Assembly (NCBI GenBank): GCA_016875255.1
Contig: VGRU01000167.1
Location: 1-8,107, forward strand
DNA: 8,107 nt
Reading direction: 5' to 3'
From: Deltaproteobacteria bacterium
GTDB lineage: Bacteria; Desulfobacterota; BSN033; UBA1163
Shown piece by piece: positions 7,021 through 8,107 of this stretch. A model generated the notes under the pieces. It searched no databases. It saw only the letters and a program-made list of their open reading frames with translations, and was not told the DNA's origin. Position numbers and translations under genes: made by a program. Position 1 is the first letter of the stretch, and each line of letters starts with the position of its first letter.

Positions 7021-7656
7021 ATGCCTATGAAATACAAATTCTTTTTTTTCACAATCACTGTCATGTGCTTCCTGGTTTATCCGGGAGAGAACGGTTTGTC
7101 TGGTTCAGAGGGGAAGGATAACCCCATGGAGCAGAGGGAGGAGAAGCTCAAGGCCTTCCGGGTGAAAAGAAACCAGTTTTTCAAAAACGATTCTCATTCT
7201 CCTTTAAAAGAGAGCACCCAAAAAAAATTCAAAGGCCTCATCTATTATCCGATCGACCTGAAATATGCGGTGGCCGGTGCAATTGAAAAATATCCCACGG
7301 ATCCGAAACCCCTCTATGTGAACCTTCCAACGAATAAAGAGAGAGAGAAGAAATATGTCAAATACGGCCGTTTCAAATTTAAATTGGAAAGCAAAGAATA
7401 CATTCTCCAGATTTACAGGCCCCTGGGCGGAGGAGAGCTTTTCCTCCCCTTTAAAGACAGGACCTCGGGAAACGAAACCTATATGATGGGACGATATCTC
7501 AATATCGAACCGATGCCGGGAGGTAAGGTGCTCATTGATTTCAATCGTGCTTGCAATCCTTTCTGCGAATACAATGAAAAATATACCTGCCCCTTTGCTC
7601 CGAAGGAGAACTGGCTGGACATTGAGATAAGGGCAGGAGAAAAGCGCTATAAATGA
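7021..7656 (+). CDS. Exported DUF1684 family protein
   Basis: A 211-residue protein whose second half carries the DUF1684 signature: FKDRTSGNETY (144-154), MGRYL (156-160), then a conserved C-terminal block with DFNRACNPFCEYN (173-185), YTCPFAPKENWLD (188-200) and IRAGEK (203-208). The family's biochemical role is not established to my knowledge, so no function is given. Residues 1-25 are a hydrophobic signal peptide after a short Lys-containing start, so the protein is probably exported. Three cysteines sit in the mature part (178, 182, 190), all within the conserved block. The start is uncertain: ATG 7021 and ATG 7027 both fit the signal peptide, and a TTG at 6979 in the same frame would add 14 polar residues; none has a strong ribosome binding site in this AT-rich leader. 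It is divergent from the redox operon and about 180 bp upstream of the selenoprotein candidate. Confidence 0.85.
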   Translation: MPMKYKFFFFTITVMCFLVYPGENGLSGSEGKDNPMEQREEKLKAFRVKRNQFFKNDSHSPLKESTQKKFKGLIYYPIDLKYAVAGAIEKYPTDPKPLYVNLPTNKEREKKYVKYGRFKFKLESKEYILQIYRPLGGGELFLPFKDRTSGNETYMMGRYLNIEPMPGGKVLIDFNRACNPFCEYNEKYTCPFAPKENWLDIEIRAGEKRYK

Positions 7657-7836
7657 AACCAAATTTCACCGGTAACGGTAAGGGCAACGATGCCCGTATC
7701 GTGGTTCGGTTACGTTGTTCGGCTCAAGAAGTTTACGTAAACGTTGGACCTTAAACGAAACGGGCTTCGTAACCGTAACCTCAACCGATTGTTTCCGGAC
7801 CAAACGTGGAGGTTAATTTATTTCAGTGAATAGAAG
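7657..7836. repeat. Structured intergenic stretch with inverted GTTACG/CGTAAC motifs
   Basis: No frame here looks coding. The stretch holds a near-perfect inverted repeat, GGTTCGGTTACG (7703-7714) against CGTAACCGTAACC (7768-7780) with one unpaired base. Between its arms lies a perfect 12-base palindrome, GTTTACGTAAAC (7731-7742). A small hairpin precedes it, ACGAT (7687-7691) with ATCGT (7698-7702). The outer parts read as degenerate hexamers: GGTAAC-GGTAAG-GGCAAC from 7671 and GTAACC-GTAACC-TCAACC from 7769. There is no T-run to make a standard intrinsic terminator. It may be a dispersed intergenic repeat, a structured leader of the downstream gene, or an attenuator-like element. Confidence 0.55.
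7731..7742. repeat. Perfect 12-base palindrome GTTTACGTAAAC
   Basis: Self-complementary over all 12 bases and placed between the arms of the larger inverted repeat, about 95 bases before ATG 7837. A second short palindrome, AACGTT (7740-7745), overlaps its right end. It could be a dimeric regulator site or the core of a repeat element. Confidence 0.5.
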
Positions 7837-8107
7837 ATGAGGATTGAATTGAAATATAGAAGCATCCTTGCATTTATGACGATCGGGCTCATCGTCACCC
7901 AATCCTACGTTCCGCTTGCTCCGGCCGCGCCCAAAACCCATTTCACCATTGTCTATACCAATGATGTGATGGGCGAGGTGGAACCCTGCGGCTGATTCCG
8001 AAGCCCCCTTGGCGGGATCGCCAAGAGAGCCGCCCTGATCTCGGAAATGAGAAAGGAAGGCGCAAAGGTCCTTCTTCTCGACACAGGAAACCTTCTCTTT
8101 CGAAAAT
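7837..8107 (+). CDS. Probable selenocysteine-containing exported 5'-nucleotidase/metallophosphoesterase-like protein, 3' end outside window
   Basis: Reading TGA 7993-7995 as selenocysteine gives a continuous 90-residue N-terminal fragment running off the right edge. Residues 1-31 form a signal peptide (Lys/Arg start, hydrophobic core, end near PLAPAA). Then FTIVYTNDVMGEVEPCG leads to Sec53, FRSPLGGIAKRA follows, and VLLLDTGNLLF (78-88) resembles the second block of the UshA/5'-nucleotidase fold. From memory, a sub-family of these proteins has EPCGC followed by PLGG(L/I)A(R/K), so the TGA falls on the second cysteine, making Cys51-Gly-Sec53. The usual D-x-H metal motif is D-V-M here and the usual GD is GN, so ordinary nucleotidase activity is doubtful. 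ATG 7837 follows an in-frame TAG (7831) and has only a weak adjacent AGAAG; a good GGAGG (7808-7812) is 24 bases away. The alternative is a pseudogene with a nonsense mutation. Confidence 0.72.
7993..7995 (+). other. In-frame TGA, probable selenocysteine codon
   Basis: The TGA is the only interruption of an otherwise open frame. It sits in Cys-Gly-TGA, where the related proteins I recall have Cys-Gly-Cys, and recognisable family sequence resumes immediately after it without a frameshift. Cys to Sec replacement at a redox or metal-binding position is the usual signature of bacterial selenoproteins. Confidence 0.72.
7996..8046 (+). promoter_or_regulatory. SECIS-like stem-loop immediately after the TGA
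   Basis: Twelve bases after the TGA, CTTGGC (8008-8013) pairs perfectly with GCCAAG (8020-8025) around the six-base loop GGGATC (8014-8019). An outer stem is possible between TTCCGA (7996-8001) and TCGGAA (8041-8046), also six perfect pairs, with an asymmetric internal loop. The loop begins 18 bases after the TGA and opens with G residues, close to the geometry of the E. coli fdhF element (short apical stem starting about 11 bases after UGA, GG in the loop). It lacks the bulged U of the E. coli stem. SelB would bind it to recode the UGA. Confidence 0.6.

Noticed and set aside
7204..7662. 152-codon minus-strand open frame
   Set aside because: It is antisense to the DUF1684 gene, whose conserved C-terminal block is on the plus strand.
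7826..7840. Tiny GTG-AAT-AGA-AGA-TGA leader frame overlapping ATG 7837, 13 bases after GGAGG
   Set aside because: Four codons with non-optimal spacing is too little evidence for a real leader peptide, though it would explain the misplaced GGAGG.
7993..7995. Reading the TGA as a simple nonsense mutation or gene end
   Set aside because: Family-like sequence continues in the same frame, the position fits a conserved Cys, and a SECIS-like hairpin follows. It remains the main alternative and is not excluded.
1..8107. CRISPR arrays, insertion sequences, tRNA or rRNA genes
   Set aside because: I saw no regularly spaced direct repeats, transposase-like frames, or RNA gene signatures on either strand.

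Overview
The window looks like chromosomal DNA of an anaerobic, respiring bacterium, most plausibly Desulfobacterota-like (deltaproteobacterial). This rests on gene content, not on any marker gene: dense multihaem c-type cytochromes, a Tat-exported molybdopterin enzyme with an NrfD-type quinone module, and apparent selenocysteine use. Nothing here fixes the taxonomy more tightly.

Region 1 (about 6672 down to 1, minus strand) is one compact six-gene operon with gaps of only 10-27 bp and good ribosome binding sites. In transcription order it encodes: a membrane-anchored, cysteine-free helical protein of unknown function; a 4x[4Fe-4S] ferredoxin subunit; an eight-helix NrfD-like membrane subunit; a Tat-exported molybdopterin oxidoreductase; a membrane-anchored hexahaem cytochrome; and a NapC/NrfH-type anchored cytochrome with twelve visible haem motifs that runs off the left edge. 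The order FeS-NrfD-Mo resembles ttrBCA of tetrathionate reductase, but subunit lengths and the missing cysteine Mo ligand argue against simply naming it that. Together the genes describe a periplasm-facing redox complex exchanging electrons between a substrate, the quinone pool and a chain of about 18 c-haems. The substrate cannot be read from the sequence.

Region 2 (6673-7020) is a divergent, AT-rich intergenic stretch with weak candidate promoters in both directions and a GTGAAA/TTTCAC inverted repeat that could be an operator.

Region 3 (7021-8107, plus strand) holds an exported DUF1684 protein, then a 180-bp non-coding stretch rich in inverted GTTACG/CGTAAC motifs, then the start of an exported protein of the 5'-nucleotidase/metallophosphoesterase type. 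That last frame is interrupted by a single TGA exactly where I expect the second cysteine of a Cys-Gly-Cys motif. The frame continues with clear family similarity, and a stem-loop with bacterial SECIS geometry follows. The best reading is a selenoprotein with a Cys-Gly-Sec motif, and this is the most interesting observation in the window.
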